Positions 26,287 through 35,607 of a DNA stretch of 64,000 bases are shown here, piece after piece. Each line of letters starts with the position of its first letter. Within the stretch, counting starts at the first letter, position 1. A program made the translations under genes and the position numbers. This stretch comes from Streptomyces sp. RPA4-2. Lineage in GTDB: Bacteria; Actinomycetota; Actinomycetes; Streptomycetales; Streptomycetaceae. The DNA lies in the NCBI RefSeq assembly GCF_012273515.2, contig NZ_CP050975.2, positions 1 through 64,000 of the forward strand. Reading direction: 5' to 3'. Under the pieces are notes generated by a model. That model did not search any database, was not told the DNA's origin, and saw only the letters and a program-made list of their open reading frames with translations.

Positions 26287-27378
26287 TCAGCTGTTGTGCG
26301 AGGGGGCCTGCTTCATGCCGTCGACAATCGTGCGCTTGGTGATTGCGCTGGTGTAGCGGACGGTGCCGGGCTTCACCGCGACCCCGTACTCGAAGACCTT
26401 CTTCACCTGCACGGTGCGGTCACCGAGGAAGACGTGGGTCTTCTTGTCGAAGATCCATTCCGCGCGTGCACCGCTGGTCTCGTCCAGTCTCGCCACCGCG
26501 ACTCCCGAACGGCCGACCGCGTCCTGAGCGTCGTTCACCAGGACCACGCCGGGGATCTTCGCGGCGGCCTTGAACAGAGCCGAATAGAGCTCCGCGGGCG
26601 GGTAACTCTCGGTGAGCAGGTCGCCGATCGTGGTGAATGCCTGCTGGTCGGGGGTGTTGCCCTGCCCCTTGGTCTCCTTGTAGATCAGCTTCAGCAGTTT
26701 GTCGGGGTCGGTGGTCAGGCGGGCCAGGAAGTCGTATGACGGGTGACCCACGCCGGCCTTCGGAGTGTTGCCCTGCTCGTCGGGCAAGCTCAGCGTCTCG
26801 CCCTTCGAGTCCCTGTTGACGGTGGGGTCGATCAGCCAGCCCTTGGTGCCGTCGGGGGACTGCCAGATCTGGCGCTGGTGCAGGGCGTAGCTGGCCAGGC
26901 TGCTCTTGTTGTCGACGGTCCTCACGAAGGTGTTGGCCGTCTTGGACTCGATGTAGACGTACTGGCCCGGCTTGACCGTGGGGTGGGTTTCCCTGCCGGC
27001 CGCCGTCGAGGCCTGGTCGAGCAGTTGCGGCAGGCCCTTGGTGGTGGTGGCGCCGACGAGGGTGGTCAGGGCGGGTCCGGTGGCGACGCCGCCGGAGCGC
27101 GACCCGCCACCGTTGAGTACGGTCCCGGCGACGACTGTGCCGGCTACGGCCAGCGCTAGCACGGGCAGTACGAATGCCGGGCGCGGCAGTCGCAACCCGC
27201 GGGTCTTCGGCCGGGCGGGGGCGGTGGTCGTGGTGCTTTCGGCCCGCTGAATGTGGGCCATCAGGCGTTCCTTGTGGAATTGGTGACGGCCTGTCGGGAG
27301 ATCGCGCGCAGTCTGGGGAAGGAGAGGGGCGCTCTCTTCCCACTCGGCCGGGGTTTGCCGGGACCGGGTCGCTTTCAC
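26287..27378 (-). CDS. CU044_5270-family protein, likely membrane-anchored partner of the sigma factor
   Basis: A 363-aa protein starting at GTG 27378 behind GGAGGG. A cytoplasmic N-terminus (TPAEWEESAPLLPQTARDLP) is followed by one transmembrane segment (PAFVLPVLALAVAGTVVAG, about residues 75-95) and a 260-residue external domain containing GQYVYIESKTANTFVR and ARAEWIFDKKTHVFLGDR. The layout, beside an ECF sigma factor, matches CU044_5270-type proteins, which may act as sigma-factor partners. The GTG overlaps the sigma-factor stop (GTGA), so the pair is coupled. Confidence 0.85.
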   Translation of the reverse strand: MKATRSRQTPAEWEESAPLLPQTARDLPTGRHQFHKERLMAHIQRAESTTTTAPARPKTRGLRLPRPAFVLPVLALAVAGTVVAGTVLNGGGSRSGGVATGPALTTLVGATTTKGLPQLLDQASTAAGRETHPTVKPGQYVYIESKTANTFVRTVDNKSSLASYALHQRQIWQSPDGTKGWLIDPTVNRDSKGETLSLPDEQGNTPKAGVGHPSYDFLARLTTDPDKLLKLIYKETKGQGNTPDQQAFTTIGDLLTESYPPAELYSALFKAAAKIPGVVLVNDAQDAVGRSGVAVARLDETSGARAEWIFDKKTHVFLGDRTVQVKKVFEYGVAVKPGTVRYTSAITKRTIVDGMKQAPSHNS

Positions 27379-28067
27379 TGGTTTCCCTCCGATACGGACC
27401 GGATCAAGGTGGTGTGTGTTCCTCTTGTCTGTCGATCCGGCCGACCGGGTTCCCGGTTTCGCCGCACGAGTTTTTCCGAGTGTCTTTCGGCGTACGGGAC
27501 CGGAGTCGTGGCGGGCCTGCCGGCGAGTTCGGCCTCGGTGAGTTTGCGCAGCTTCGTGCGGGCACGGGAGAGGCGCGAGCGGACCGTTCCGACGGGGATG
27601 CGAAGTGCCTCGGCCGCGGCCGTGTACTCCAGCCCCTCCCACAGGCACAGCGTCAGGACCTCACGTTCGGGTCGGCGCAGTGCGGCAAGCGCGTGCAGCG
27701 CCGCGGCGAGGCGCCGTCGGTCGTCGAGCCGGCCCGTGACTTCGTCGGCGTGGTCGGGCAGGGCCGTCTCGGCCTCCGCGGCGGCGTTCGCCGCGGCCCG
27801 GTAACGCCGGTTGCTGCGGTAGTGGCCGCGGGCGACATTGGTCGCCACGCCCAGTAGCCACGGGCGCAGGGAGCCGCCCTCGGCCTCGATCCGGTCGCGC
27901 AGCCGCCAGGCCTCCATGAAGGTCTCGGCCATCACGTCCTCCGCGGCGGACCAGTCGGGCGCGAGGCGGAAGGCGTGGTTGTAGACCGCGCGGGCATGGC
28001 TGTCGTACAGCTCGGCGAACGCGCTCGGATCGCCGGCCCGTGCCCGGGTACGCATGTTGGTGCTCAC
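27375..28067 (-). CDS. ECF-type RNA polymerase sigma factor
   Basis: A 230-aa sigma-70 family regulator. Region 2 is DPSAFAELYDSHARAVYNHA through SAAEDVMAETFMEAWRLRDRI. Region 4 is LRRPEREVLTLCLWEGLEYT followed by the HTH AAAEALRIPVGTVRSRLSRAR. The C-terminal tail of about 45 residues is basic. I chose GTG 28067; ATG 28055 is possible. It would direct RNA polymerase to a small stress regulon, held in check by the coupled downstream gene product. Confidence 0.9.
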   Translation of the reverse strand: MSTNMRTRARAGDPSAFAELYDSHARAVYNHAFRLAPDWSAAEDVMAETFMEAWRLRDRIEAEGGSLRPWLLGVATNVARGHYRSNRRYRAAANAAAEAETALPDHADEVTGRLDDRRRLAAALHALAALRRPEREVLTLCLWEGLEYTAAAEALRIPVGTVRSRLSRARTKLRKLTEAELAGRPATTPVPYAERHSEKLVRRNREPGRPDRQTRGTHTTLIRSVSEGNQ

Positions 28068-28204
28068 CTTCTCTATCTGTCGAACCGCCCGCCCCGGGTT
28101 CCCGTGATCCACATCACAGACGGGTGGGGTCCGTGATCGTCAACGGCCCGTTCCGGTCTCCCGCTTGGGGCTCGACCCCACGAGGCGTGATCACTCCTCA
28201 ACGC

Positions 28205-28345
28205 CCGTTGTGACGCGTCATGGCTGTTGCGGATGGGGCGTCGATGTCTGCGGCGCAGGTGGGTGGCGAGTTTGCGGATCGACCGGCGGGTGAAGGACTG
28301 GCCGGGCTTGGCCGGGCGGGTGACGGCCGTCTGAACGACGACCTC
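28205..28345 (-). pseudogene. IS630-type transposase N-terminal scrap
   Basis: The minus frame reads ADEVVVQTAVTRPAKPGQSF then TRRSIRKLATHLRRRHRRPI, the winged-helix region of IS630-type transposases. It is cut off on both sides, and nothing else of the element remains. Confidence 0.55.
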
Positions 28346-28846
28346 GTCGGCGTGAGGGCCTGAGCGGGCGGGGACGGTCTTCCGCCCATCGAACCCATGT
28401 GGTCACAGCACCGTCCGACATCTGCCAGATGACTTGGATCCCGAAAGAGAAACGCGGATTCTCCTCAGTAATTCGACCCGGTTACCGCGGCCCACATCTC
28501 ACCGTCAGTAATGATCGGCGGTTCCTGTGGCCACGCGGGGAACCGGGGTGTCCCGCTCAGCAAAGCCTCGCTGCCCCGCAGATGCCCCTTCCGTACCTGA
28601 AAGGATCTCATTCCAGCAGCAGTCATTCCCTCGCCGACGCCGAGGCCAGTGCTGTGGAAGCAGCAGCAACCGTCTCCGACAATCAACCGCCGTCGAATGG
28701 GCGACAGAATGCGATGCGATGACGGCTCGAGGAGCGACGTATGGTGTGCCGTGCGGCTTGGCACGCCGATCTCCGGATCGCAAGGGGGCGAGGGACCGCT
28801 GATACCCCACGCCAAACCACCGCTCAGCCCCAGAAAGACGAATCAC
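28346..28846. other. 500-bp upstream region of an alpha/beta hydrolase gene
   Basis: No gene is recognised. The plus frame of the hydrolase is open far upstream (to 28649), but the upstream part has no family resemblance and the GTG at 28847 fits the protein fold. No repeat or RNA gene was seen. Confidence 0.4.
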
Positions 28847-29581
28847 GTGAGCACATTTCCGACGCTTGTACTGGTGCACGGTGCCTGGCACGGCACCTGG
28901 TGTTGGCAGCCTCTCATCGACCATCTCCCCGATCTCGATGTACGGACGGTTGCCCTCCCCAGCAGCGGGCAGGACCCGGCGGTTCTGGGTGACCTCTACG
29001 ACGATGCGGCCGCGGTGGCCGAGCGCGTTGCCGCCATCGGCAGACCGACCGTGGTGGTCGGGCATTCCTATGGCGGATGCCCTGTGACCGAAGCCGCCGC
29101 AACAGTCGCCACCGTGCACCGTGTCATCTACCTCAGTGCCCTGATGCAGGACGTCGGTGATTCGGTCCTCTCCTTGGTGGGTGGCGTTCATCCGCCCTAC
29201 TGGGACGTGCACGAGCAGCCCCAGGAGGGTACGGACCGCGGCTACTTCGAGGCGGCCGAGCCCTTGAAGGCCCTGTACGGCGATGTGGAGCCGCACCTGG
29301 CGCAGGAGTCCGTCGCCAGGCTCGGCCGCCAGTCGCTGGCCTCCGTCACCCAGCCCCTCACCCAGGCCGCTTGGCGTACGGTGCCCAGCACCTACATCCT
29401 GTGCGAGGAGGACATGGCCATCCCGCTTCCGCTCCAGGAGGCCATGGCCGCGCGCGCCGAGCGGACCGTGAGACTGCGCTCCGGACACTCTCCCTTCCTG
29501 TCGCAGCCGGCGGAGCTGGCCCGTGTCCTCAGGGATGAACTCGCCTTCTCGATACGCGACCGGCGGTCGTCTTCCGTCTGA
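28847..29581 (+). CDS. Alpha/beta hydrolase (esterase-like)
   Basis: A 244-aa single-domain hydrolase. The oxyanion motif LVHGAWHGTWCW is at residues 9-20 and the nucleophile elbow VVGHSYGG puts Ser at residue 74. The late acid and His are in ILCEEDMAIP and RSGHSPFLSQP. The family resembles small esterases of the EstC/polyneuridine aldehyde esterase type. The natural substrate is unknown. The GTG start is chosen because the preceding residues do not fit the fold. Confidence 0.88.
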   Translation: MSTFPTLVLVHGAWHGTWCWQPLIDHLPDLDVRTVALPSSGQDPAVLGDLYDDAAAVAERVAAIGRPTVVVGHSYGGCPVTEAAATVATVHRVIYLSALMQDVGDSVLSLVGGVHPPYWDVHEQPQEGTDRGYFEAAEPLKALYGDVEPHLAQESVARLGRQSLASVTQPLTQAAWRTVPSTYILCEEDMAIPLPLQEAMAARAERTVRLRSGHSPFLSQPAELARVLRDELAFSIRDRRSSSV

Positions 29582-29757
29582 GGGCCCGAAGCCAGGGCCT
29601 GCGCCTCGCACTGGGATGGCGCGTCCGAAGCACGAGTTGGATCGACCGGGATTGCGACGCGCGGCCCGCTCGCAGACAGGCCGGAGCCGCGGCGTGTGCG
29701 GGTGAGAAGCCTGCCCCTGTGATCCGGACCGGTCGGCGAGAAGGCGCCCGTCCAATG

Positions 29758-30165
29758 TCAGTTCTCGTCGGGCCTCAGATGCAGTGAGATGCTGTTGATG
29801 CAGTATCGCTGATCGGTCGGGGTGGGAAATCCCTCACCCTCAAATACGTGTCCTAGATGCGATCCGCAGCGGGCACAGCGGACCTCGGTCTGCGCCTCGC
29901 CATACGACCGGTCTTCAACCAGTTCGACTGCGGCGGTGTCCTTCGGGTCAAAGAAGGAGGGCCAGCCACAGCCGGAGTCGAACTTTTCTTCCGAGGTGAA
30001 GAGTTCAGCACCACAGGCACGGCAGGAGTAGACGCCTCCCGTCTTGCTGTCGGTGTACTCGCCTGTGAAGGGCATCTCCGTGGCAGCGCGGCGCAGGACC
30101 TGGTACTCGGCGGGAAGCAGCTCGGCGCGCCACTGCTCGTCCGTCTTTTCGATTTCATACGACAT
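29758..30165 (-). CDS. msrB: Peptide methionine (R)-S-oxide reductase
   Basis: A 135-aa MsrB. It reduces the R form of methionine sulfoxide in proteins. The zinc cysteines are in YSCRACG (48, 51) and VRCARCG (97, 100). The substrate pocket GCGWPSFF is at 65-72, GSHLGHVFEGEG follows, and the catalytic Cys122 is in QRYCINSISLHL. The length is normal and the protein is complete. ATG 30165 is supported by MSYEIEKTDEQW, the usual family start. Confidence 0.96.
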   Translation of the reverse strand: MSYEIEKTDEQWRAELLPAEYQVLRRAATEMPFTGEYTDSKTGGVYSCRACGAELFTSEEKFDSGCGWPSFFDPKDTAAVELVEDRSYGEAQTEVRCARCGSHLGHVFEGEGFPTPTDQRYCINSISLHLRPDEN

Positions 30166-30589
30166 GAAGCTCAACCTCATAACTGACTTCAACGGGTAAT
30201 AGCGTGGGCAAGGGCGGTCGCATCGCGGCGCGTGGCCTTGCGGCCCTCCAGTCGACCAGGAGCGCTTCCGCCCTCACGGCGTGCGCTCGGTCACGCTCGT
30301 CGACCAGCAGCGGCGGGGGGTGTCCGCAGGCGCGGCGGAACCCGAGAGGCAAACTCGGGTTCCGGCCGGCGGTCCCGTCGACCCGGCCGACGGTCTTCTG
30401 ACGCCTCGCCATGGAGGCGGGGCCGTGCCCGCCTTACAACGCACGTGTGAGCGCATCCTTCACCCGGGGAGGTGCCTCGTCGGCCGTGGCCCGGGGTGCG
30501 CTACGAAAGAAGCTGGCCGCGTGCCCCCGGTGTGGGCATGGCCTGTCCCCTGGGGCTGGTCTTCGCCCGGAAGCGGCCGGCCCGAGCCC
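30166..30589. other. 424-bp gap between msrB and the SsgA-like gene
   Basis: Open frames on both strands cover this gap but carry no motif or family resemblance. I see no terminator or RNA gene. Confidence 0.4.
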
Positions 30590-31063
30590 TCAGATGCTGC
30601 GGGGTTGCTCGCCCTCTTCCATAAGGGCCGCCACGGTGGCGTCCCAGTCAACCTGTTCGAACTCCGTTCCTGGATGGACCAGCTGGAAAGTCTCCACCAA
30701 CCATTCCTGCAGTTGCCCCGGATCCATCTCGAAGAGACATGCCGTTCCCTGCACCTCGAGCCTCATGAATACCACCCGGCGCCCGCGGACGACCGAAGGC
30801 CACAGCCGCACGTCCCCCATACCGCTTGGTTCCTCGGTGCCGTCGAAGAGCAGGTCGCGCGAGACCGCCCAACGGACAACGGGGCCCTCCGGTATGTGCA
30901 GTTCCACCGACACGACGAGGGGATCCACCTCGGTGTAGTGGAACTCGGCCTCGAGCGGAACACGGATCGATGGCCAAAGAATCCTGGCGACAGGCAAGCG
31001 CAACGAGCGCATGCGGTACGCAGGTTGCCTACGAGCTGAGAAACCTGGTTGTTGGTGAGGCAT
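30590..31063 (-). CDS. SsgA-family sporulation/cell division regulator-like protein
   Basis: A 157-aa protein of the SsgA-like family, found only in actinomycetes that form multiple septa. Characteristic stretches are VPLEAEFHYTEVDPLVVSVE, VVRWAVSRDLLFDGTEEPSG, GDVRLWP and the acidic C-terminal half (FEMDPGQLQEWLVETFQLVHPG). The family steers peptidoglycan enzymes and FtsZ placement during sporulation septation. AAAGGG lies seven bases before ATG 31063. A slightly later Met (MRSLRLPVARI) is an alternative start. This copy sits outside any division cluster. Confidence 0.85.
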   Translation of the reverse strand: MPHQQPGFSARRQPAYRMRSLRLPVARILWPSIRVPLEAEFHYTEVDPLVVSVELHIPEGPVVRWAVSRDLLFDGTEEPSGMGDVRLWPSVVRGRRVVFMRLEVQGTACLFEMDPGQLQEWLVETFQLVHPGTEFEQVDWDATVAALMEEGEQPRSI

Positions 31064-31537
31064 GGAGAGCCCTTTCGAACTGTGGGAACTCTTCGATCTT
31101 GTCTCTCAGTCACCTCCGGGGCATCAGTAACCTGACCAAAACCGTGCCCTACGTAGGGAGGGGAACGACGGGCGGCATGGGGGAAATGACAGGGGGCGAC
31201 CGGTACGGGCAGATGGCCCGGCACTCATAGCCCGGGGAGGCTGAGGAGCTGCAGCTCCTGGAGGTGGCCGCGGTAGCTCGGAGTCGGTTTCGACCCGGCC
31301 GGCACGGCCGCTCCACCGGCGGCAGGCGCCGGCGCGGCTCTACAGAAACAGCGCGAGTGAACGCCTGCCAGTGGCGCCCTTCGGCCCGGCCAAGGCCCGC
31401 GGGGACACGCTAGCTCTCCCACCGAGCGGGGACGCGCTTGTGTGTGACCATCGCGGATCCATGCAGCACCTCATGTCCGACGCCCTGCGCGGGACGGCGG
31501 GCCCGAGCGCGCGCCTACGGTCGGTTCTCTGCCGGGG
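31064..31537. other. 474-bp gap
   Basis: A minus frame ending at 31225 with GHLQELQLLSLPGL may be the tail of a lost gene; I recognise no family. Nothing else is seen. Confidence 0.35.
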
Positions 31538-34315
31538 TCAGGTTCCAAGGGAGTCCCGCAGCATGGCGCGCGAGGTTATGCCCAGTTTCGGGTAGATCTG
31601 GTAGAGGTGGGCGCCGACGGTTCGATGGGAGAGGAACAGGCGCTCCGCTATCTGTTTGTTGGTCAGGCCAGAGGCTGCCAGCCGGGCTATTTCCAGTTCC
31701 TGGGGAGTGAGCGTGTGCGCCTTCGGTGTGCCCGGACGTCGCTTGCTCCCGCCGGCGGCTCGCAGTTCCGTCTCGGCACGTTCCGTCCATGGCCGGGCCC
31801 CGAGATGCTTGAAGGCGGACAGTGCGGCGCCAAGCGGTCCCCTCGATTCCGTAGTTGCCCTGACACGCCTCAGCCGTGCGCCATAGGCCAACTGGACGCG
31901 CGCAAAGTCGAAGGTCCACCGTTCAGCGCCTGGAACTGCCAGGGCTCTCGCGAACAGTTCGAGAGCCTCGTCGTCGTCGGTAGCGCTGAGGGCAGCCGAG
32001 GCCTCCGTCAGCAGGGCGTGCCGTGAGGAGATCCTGTCCACGCCCGCCTCCCGCATCGCGCGTACATGGGCGGTGGCCTCCGTATGCCGGTTGGTCCGGA
32101 CGGCAGCCTCGACCATGTCCATCGTCACCCAGAGGGCATGGGGAGCGTGCGAGGCGAGCTTCCCGGCGGGGCTGATCGCGTTGGCGTGCTCGTATGCGTC
32201 TGCGAAGTCACCGCGGCCCAGGGCTGCCACAGCCGCCGCATGATGGGCGTAGTGCACAGCACAGAACGCCTTCCGGCGCGTCGCCCAGTGGATGATCTCC
32301 TCGGCCGTCGCATCCGCTTGGTCGGCTTCCCCACGTGCGGCGGCAAGGAGCGCCTGGGCGTACAGGAAGTACCAGGCGAAGGCGGTGTAGCCGTGGGTCT
32401 CGCACAACTCGATTCCCTCAGCGGCCAGTTGGGACGCTTCGTCCCACATCCCGGTGAGGTAGTCGTCCAGACAGAGGTGGATCAGCCCTGCGAGGTATCG
32501 GCGGGCGGGGCCGCCCTCGCGTCCCATACGCACCATCCGCCACTGCGCTTCGCGGACGTCTCCTATCCGGTCGACGTAGAGGACCGCAGAACCGGTCCGC
32601 TGGATCTGGACGGGATCGGCCATATCGGCCAGCTCCGCGACGAGCCCGTCGAGTTCCTCCGAGGCTGCAACCCCGGTGCGGGCCGGATCGGAGAACGTCT
32701 TGCCCAGCACAGACAGGATTGACGGCACCTTGGGCGTCAGCTTCTCCAGCGCCTGGTAGTAGGCCTGCCACAGGTCGTGCCGGGCGCCGAAGAAACACAC
32801 GAGGGCAAGCGTGTGCAGAATGTCGACGAGCTCCTTGTTCTCGGCATCGTATCCGTGTGTTCCGGCTTCGATCGCGTCGACCAGGAGAGTGTGGGCCGTG
32901 TCGACCTCGCTGTCGCCGTTCAGGATGAGAACGGCAGCGGCCGCTGCCGAATGCAGGGAGCTCATCGGTTCCGTGGCCGTATGCCTGGCGTCGTCCAGGA
33001 GTCTTCGGGCACTGGGCAGCGCTCCGGTGGACTCGGCGCCGATGTAGGCCGCCTTGGCGAGCCGGCGGCTGCGATCGGGGCCGGGCGGCGTGAGGTCGGC
33101 AGCCCGGATCAGCGTCCGCATTCCTCCTACGGCGTCACCGCGACGCAGCGTGATCCGCGCAGCGTGTTCCATCAGGACGGCCACGTTCTCGTCCGGTTCC
33201 AGGGTCGCCTCGCCCAGGTGCCACGCCCTGCGTTCGGGTTGATCCACCAGAACCTGGGCGAGGGCCGAGTGCACCGCACGCCGTTCGCCGCTGGTGGAGT
33301 TCTCCACCAGCGCCGAGCGAATGAGGGGGTGACGGAACCTCAGCCGCCGAGTGCCTTCGTCCATGTACACCAGCTCGTCACGCTCGGCAGGCGCCAGGTC
33401 CTCGAGGTCGTATCCGTCGTTGGCCTGCCGCGCGGCCGCCTGCAGCACTCCGAGATCGCCGACACCTTCCAGTGCGGCAAGCAGCAGGAGACGCTGTGAG
33501 GGGTGTGGCAAATCGGTGACCCGGGAGCCGAAGACGGTTTCCAGGCGCTGGCCGAGCGGCAGTACGCCGGGTACTTCATTCGGGGCCAGCCCCGGTGCCG
33601 TGGGCAGTGCGGACGGCAGTTCCAGCAGAGCCAGGGGGTTGCCGCACGCCACGGTCAGCAGGCGCCGGCGAGCGCTGGGCACGAGGTCCGGGGACCTGGT
33701 GGTGACCAGGTGTGCCGCCGACTCCTCGTCCAGGGGCTGCAGCCGGAACTCGGGAAGGGCACCGCATTCGTCCAGACTTCGAGATCCAGAACGCGATGCG
33801 GCGAGAAAGCTCACGCCGATGCCGGCCGCCCGGCGTGCGACGAAGCCCAGTACCGCCGCGCTCGACTGATCGAGCCAGGGAAGGTCGTCGACGACCAGCA
33901 GGAGCGGGGCACCGGCCGCAACCGTCCGAAGCAGGAGCAGCACTGCGTTGGAGACCATCAGCCTTTCCGGCGGTGATCCGCTTTCGAAGCCGAGCGCGAC
34001 GCGCAGGGCGTCCCGGAAGGGCGCTTCCAGCTCGCCCAGCTCACGCTGGAAGGGAAAAAGGACCTGGTTGAGTCCCGAGTAGCTGCAGTTCGCCTCGAAC
34101 TCCACACCGGCAGCGCGCAGAACTCGAATTCCCTCCGCGTGAGCCACCTCAGCCAGGGCATCCAGCACGGCCGTCTTTCCTACCCCCGCCTCTCCCGACA
34201 CCAGCAGGGCTCCACCGCCGGCTCCGACGCCCACAAGGCCACGGATCCGCTGCAGGTCGCGGTCCCGGCCGATGAGAGCGCCGGCCGCACCGCAGGAGGA
34301 GTCACTACCGATCAC
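31538..34315 (-). CDS. Large LuxR-family (LAL-type) ATP-binding regulator
   Basis: A 925-aa regulator. The N-terminal AAA/NTPase region has Walker A GEAGVGKTAV (41-50) and Walker B PLLLVVDDLPWLDQS (about 135-149). A long helical, TPR-like middle follows. The C-terminal LuxR HTH is LTPQELEIARLAASGLTNKQ then LFLSHRTVGAHLYQIYPKLG. LAL proteins activate sugar-catabolic or antibiotic genes in actinomycetes. No obvious target cluster adjoins it. Its region upstream is an unusually long 1.3-kb gap. Confidence 0.93.
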   Translation of the reverse strand: MIGSDSSCGAAGALIGRDRDLQRIRGLVGVGAGGGALLVSGEAGVGKTAVLDALAEVAHAEGIRVLRAAGVEFEANCSYSGLNQVLFPFQRELGELEAPFRDALRVALGFESGSPPERLMVSNAVLLLLRTVAAGAPLLLVVDDLPWLDQSSAAVLGFVARRAAGIGVSFLAASRSGSRSLDECGALPEFRLQPLDEESAAHLVTTRSPDLVPSARRRLLTVACGNPLALLELPSALPTAPGLAPNEVPGVLPLGQRLETVFGSRVTDLPHPSQRLLLLAALEGVGDLGVLQAAARQANDGYDLEDLAPAERDELVYMDEGTRRLRFRHPLIRSALVENSTSGERRAVHSALAQVLVDQPERRAWHLGEATLEPDENVAVLMEHAARITLRRGDAVGGMRTLIRAADLTPPGPDRSRRLAKAAYIGAESTGALPSARRLLDDARHTATEPMSSLHSAAAAAVLILNGDSEVDTAHTLLVDAIEAGTHGYDAENKELVDILHTLALVCFFGARHDLWQAYYQALEKLTPKVPSILSVLGKTFSDPARTGVAASEELDGLVAELADMADPVQIQRTGSAVLYVDRIGDVREAQWRMVRMGREGGPARRYLAGLIHLCLDDYLTGMWDEASQLAAEGIELCETHGYTAFAWYFLYAQALLAAARGEADQADATAEEIIHWATRRKAFCAVHYAHHAAAVAALGRGDFADAYEHANAISPAGKLASHAPHALWVTMDMVEAAVRTNRHTEATAHVRAMREAGVDRISSRHALLTEASAALSATDDDEALELFARALAVPGAERWTFDFARVQLAYGARLRRVRATTESRGPLGAALSAFKHLGARPWTERAETELRAAGGSKRRPGTPKAHTLTPQELEIARLAASGLTNKQIAERLFLSHRTVGAHLYQIYPKLGITSRAMLRDSLGT

Positions 34316-35607
34316 TACTTACTTCCTTTTCTGTGTACAGGCCGGAGGAGGTGGGGGCGCCGACCTCATCCCATGCGGTGTCGCGGGCTGAGTGCAGCCG
34401 CTGAGCGCAGGGCGGCTCGAGGTCCAGGCTGTCGACGGCGAACGGCCGGAGTGGGTGCCAGTCCTGCCGTCCGGCGCCTCCGCGCGCGGGCTCCCACGGA
34501 TGCACGAGCATGTGCGAGCCCCCACGGTGACCCGTGAGGCAGCCGGGACCGTGGTCGACGGGTTGGGCTGTCGGCGGCTACGAGCTCCGTGGAAACGTGT
34601 CACGGCGAGCACGCCCGTCCGTGAGGAAGAGCGCGGTCATCGGCGTCGTCACCGGGCCGCCGGCGCACATCCCGGCCGAGACCCGTCCAGGTCGAGGTCG
34701 ATGACAGCGGTGATCGCAGGCTCCCTGGCGGCTCACGGGGCAGGGATCACGACCGCGATCGCTCTGGTCTGCCAGGACGTCCAGGCCGATCGCCCGCTCA
34801 GCGACGTCACGGTCGACGACTGCCTACGCGTCGGAAACTGGGGGCATGGCGGGAACGGCCAATCTTTGTACTGGTAAATAATCTTGTTTACGCCAGAACA
34901 GTACATGGTCAGCGACGCGGCGAGACAGGTAATTCGGCGAGCGCCGAATAAGCCGTCAAGGACGGTACGCTGACGCAATTTCGAAGAGAATTATGCCTTG
35001 CGACCGGATCAGCTCTTGATGGCACTCGGCTGGATCTATCCTTGATCAACAATTGGCGAACGCTTCACGCGGCCGAACAGAACACAGGGAGGGGAGCTTC
35101 AAGCCCCCGCACCGACAAGACGAGCCGTACGCGCAGCACCGCAGGCTCGAGGCAAGGTCCACGCGCTGCTGACGGTCGAATCCGTGTGCCGCGCGTGTCT
35201 CCGGCGGCATCTCGTCGCGGCACGCGGCGTGCCCGTCCGGCCGGCACCATCGCCGCAGGCCCCCCGGCCGGGCCGGACGCTTCGGCTGAGCGGGCCGCTC
35301 TCAGCCGGCCGGCCCCTGGGGGCTCCGCCTCGTGAAGTTCGAGCCGTAGTCAGACGGGCCGGTCCCGGGTTGGCGCGACTCCGGCTGCATGTCGATCACA
35401 CGCGGACCTGCCAGACCAGCGGTACTCCGCCACGCGGTACAGGTTGCGAGGCCACTTCTTGCGACATCGCGAGCGCGCCTCCGCCGGCCTCGTGCACGCG
35501 AGTCGAGCAGGTGCCCCGAAGCGGGCTGATCCGCAGAAGTGGCCGCGGCAATCCCTGTTTCACCGCACGTTGCGACTGCCTGTGGCGGACGCCATGGACC
35601 AGCAGGG
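34316..35607. other. 1.3-kb tract without recognisable genes
   Basis: No conserved protein is seen on either strand. Near 34867-34905 there is an AT-rich dyad: TGTACTG at 34867-34873 and CAGTACA at 34899-34905, enclosing GTAAA and TTTAC. It is markedly less GC-rich than its surroundings and could be a promoter or operator. The rest may be decayed coding DNA. Confidence 0.45.
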
